Assembly: GCF_016481305.1 (NCBI RefSeq)
Contig: NZ_JAENBO010000001.1
Coordinates: forward strand, 62,001-126,000
Origin: Streptococcus pacificus
Lineage (GTDB): Bacteria; Bacillota; Bacilli; Lactobacillales; Streptococcaceae
Length of the DNA stretch: 64,000 nt
Reading direction: 5' to 3'
A program made the position numbers and the translations under genes. Below the pieces are notes generated by a model. That model made no database searches and was not told the origin of the DNA. It was given only the letters and a program-made list of their open reading frames with translations. Of this stretch, positions 63,192 to 64,000 are shown piece by piece. How positions within the stretch are numbered: position 1 is the first letter of the stretch; every line of letters begins with the position of its first letter.

Positions 63192-64000
63192 AATAGAATT
63201 ATTGTAACAGCTACCGCTGAAAGTATTGAACAAGTTAACTATTTTTTAGACTTGGGTGTTGATCGTATTTATATTGGCGAAAAAAATTATGGCTTACGCT
63301 TAGCCAATACTTTTGAACTCGATGAGATAAAAGAAATAGCAACTCTTGTTCACCAAAAAGGAAAAGAACTAACCGTTGCTGTTAACGCCTTGATGCACCA
63401 AGACATGATTGATCATTTACCTACCTATCTTGATTTTCTAGAGGAGATTAAAACAGACTATATCACAGTGGGTGATACAGGTGTTATCTATCTTGTTAAT
63501 CAAGAAAAAAGACCATTTAAAATGATCTATGATGCTTCAACCATGGTTACCTCTAGTCGACAAATCAATTTTTGGGGTAAAGTCGGAAAAGTTTCAGAAG
63601 CAGTTTTAGCGAGAGAAATTCCTTCCGAGGAACTTTTTAAAATCGCCGATAATTTAGAGATACCAGCAGAAGTTTTAGTCTATGGTGCTAGTGTTATTCA
63701 TCATTCCAAGCGTCCCTTATTACAAAATTATTATAATTTCACGAAAATTGATGATGAAAAAGGCAAGGCACGCGATTTGTTTTTAGCAGAACCAAGTGAT
63801 CCTAATTCTCACTACTCTATCTATGAGGATAATCATGGCACACATGTTTTTGCTAATAATGATATAAATCTTATGACCAAATTAAATGAGCTAATCGCAC
63901 ATGATTTAACACACTGGAAACTAGACGGTATTTACACACCAGAAAAATCTTTTTCAGAGATTGTTAACTATTTCGTTAAAGCTAGAGATTTAATCTCATC
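63189..64000 (+). CDS. U32 family peptidase/tRNA-modification protein (partial)
   Basis: 270 codons of an open frame that runs out of the window. The N-terminus RIIVTATAESIEQVNYFLDL, then GVDRIYIGEKNYGLRL, and VNALMHQDMIDHLPTYLDF fit the short U32 subunit (about 300 residues) that in Firmicutes is encoded just before a longer U32 protein (YrrN-YrrO type). Members were called collagenases (PrtC); related proteins are now linked to hydroxylation of tRNA uridine 34 and of rRNA. Which applies here cannot be told. Its ATG is 7 nt after a -10 box. Most of the protein is visible. Confidence 0.85.
   Translation, partial: MNRIIVTATAESIEQVNYFLDLGVDRIYIGEKNYGLRLANTFELDEIKEIATLVHQKGKELTVAVNALMHQDMIDHLPTYLDFLEEIKTDYITVGDTGVIYLVNQEKRPFKMIYDASTMVTSSRQINFWGKVGKVSEAVLAREIPSEELFKIADNLEIPAEVLVYGASVIHHSKRPLLQNYYNFTKIDDEKGKARDLFLAEPSDPNSHYSIYEDNHGTHVFANNDINLMTKLNELIAHDLTHWKLDGIYTPEKSFSEIVNYFVKARDLIS

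Noticed and set aside
1..64000. CRISPR array, insertion sequence, prophage, tRNA or rRNA genes
   Set aside because: I looked for regularly spaced repeats, transposase or integrase motifs, and tRNA/rRNA signatures and saw none. The only structural RNAs are RNase P RNA and two T-box leaders.

Overview
The window is about 64 kb of AT-rich chromosome from a Streptococcus, most likely of the pyogenic group. Support for this comes from mapZ downstream of gpsB-rnpB-rlmL, the short rsmH-ftsL-pbp2X-mraY cell-wall cluster, hprK-lgt, ccpA divergent from pepQ and followed by two glycolipid glycosyltransferases, and several small streptococcal DUF families (DUF4059, DUF3114, DUF3270). I do not name a species. 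No insertion sequence, prophage, CRISPR array, tRNA or rRNA was found. Nearly all of the window reads as core genome. One small patch (about 55.5-56.8 kb) looks acquired.

Layout. 0-5 kb: the end of rbfA, the copper operon copY-copA-copZ behind a cop-box promoter, a TRIC-type channel, a HAD phosphatase and a TetR regulator. 5-9 kb: a DegV lipid-binding protein, a membrane-anchored repeat protein and a Na/Pi cotransporter. 9-17.7 kb: nagA with a candidate NagR operator, a glycine T-box with glyQ-glyS, a DUF896 protein, transketolase and proB-proA. 17.8-28.9 kb: rsmH-ftsL-pbp2X-mraY, a DEAD-box helicase, DUF4059-trxB, pncB-nadE and the D,D-carboxypeptidase. 29-35.7 kb: a cell-division block with pbp1A-recU on the minus strand and a SLOG protein, gpsB, RNase P RNA, rlmL and mapZ on the plus strand.

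35.7-44 kb: a minus-strand quinone/electrophile detoxification cluster (MarR regulator, two ring-cleaving dioxygenases, flavin reductase, esterase) with three copies of an inverted-repeat operator; then luxS, rny, pepQ and ccpA. 44-53.5 kb: a methyltransferase, two membrane-glycolipid glycosyltransferases with a candidate cre, a threonine T-box with thrS, a DUF3114 protein, a lipoprotein, and HAD phosphatase-ftsY. 53.5-64 kb: a two-gene permease unit, a very small conserved-looking gene, the acquired VOC and TfoX-N genes, tex-sprT, a PspC protein, hprK-lgt with DUF948 and YtxH proteins, DUF3270 and the start of a U32 peptidase.

Functional links. Cell-wall synthesis and division genes dominate (pbp2X, pbp1A, dacA, mraY, gpsB, mapZ, ftsL, ftsY). 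Carbon control is represented by ccpA and hprK, and cre-like sites lie before ccpA, before the glycolipid genes and over the nagA promoter. The most unusual pattern is a set of five genes (proB, rsmH, lafB-like, tex, U32 peptidase) whose -10 box ends only 6-7 bases before the ATG, which suggests leaderless or nearly leaderless mRNAs. Four of these five share an extended -10 and exactly the same 7-base gap.
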